Shown here: positions 15,378 through 15,405 of the stretch, in pieces
How positions within the stretch are numbered: position 1 is the first letter of the stretch
Layout of the letters: the number at the start of each line of letters is the position of its first letter
Assembly (NCBI GenBank): GCA_051010095.1
Contig: JBPCVX010000117.1
Span: 1 to 15,405 of the forward strand
Reading direction: 5' to 3'
Length of the DNA: 15,405 nucleotides
Source of the DNA: CAJQND01 sp051010095
GTDB taxonomy: Bacteria > Pseudomonadota > Alphaproteobacteria > Rhizobiales > CAJQND01
Program-made: the position numbers and the translations under genes
The notes under the pieces: model-generated
Told to the model about the DNA's origin: nothing
Databases searched by the model: none
What the model saw: only the letters and a program-made list of their open reading frames with translations

Positions 15378-15405
15378 AGTGTGGTTTAGGCCTGCATTAG
15401 TTTTG

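Noticed and set aside
1..15405. CRISPR array, insertion sequence, prophage or defence island
   Set aside because: No regularly spaced repeats, transposase or integrase motifs, or defence-gene domains are visible; nearly all sequence is accounted for by ordinary chromosomal genes.

Overview
The window looks like chromosomal DNA of an alphaproteobacterium, most likely Hyphomicrobiales (Rhizobiales) or a close relative. The inference rests on the recG / sdhE / mfd neighbourhood, the alphaproteobacterial style of the HspQ, IspZ/YciB and malyl-CoA-lyase-like proteins, and a base composition that looks roughly balanced by eye. I see no phage genes, transposases, rRNA, tRNA or CRISPR array. Gene packing is very tight up to about 13.85 kb.

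Layout. (1) 1-997: a DUF454 (YbaN-type) membrane protein running off the left edge on the minus strand, divergent from a DUF502 two-helix membrane protein. (2) 998-7593: a genome-maintenance block. recG and a coupled gamma-glutamylcyclotransferase-like gene lie on the minus strand; sdhE (SDH flavinylation factor) and mfd (transcription-repair coupling factor) lie on the plus strand. The two pairs are divergent around an 88-bp gap. (3) 7590-13853: a co-directional minus-strand run. In transcription order it holds a 29-residue membrane miniprotein, yciB/ispZ, an HpcH/HpaI aldolase of the malyl-CoA lyase type, hspQ, a family-5 (YejA-like) periplasmic binding protein, an AMP-forming acyl-CoA ligase and a FrnE/DsbA-like oxidoreductase. 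(4) 13854-14240: the only long non-coding stretch. (5) 14241-15377: a CaiB/BaiF family III protein that carries the alpha-methylacyl-CoA racemase catalytic triad.

How the genes may work together. RecG and Mfd are both SF2 translocases that rescue stalled forks or stalled RNA polymerase, so their proximity is functionally sensible and a common alphaproteobacterial arrangement. The middle run mixes envelope (YciB), protein-quality (HspQ) and CoA-metabolism genes. The aldolase/lyase, acyl-CoA ligase, binding protein and nearby racemase-like CaiB protein could together take up, activate, epimerise and cleave a branched or hydroxylated acid. That pathway is my inference, and no substrate can be read from the sequence.

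I found no strong case for a wholly new system. The best leads are the unannotated miniprotein upstream of yciB, the orphan binding-protein/ligase/lyase run with hspQ inside it, and the cyclotransferase-like gene whose 3' end overlaps the recG start.
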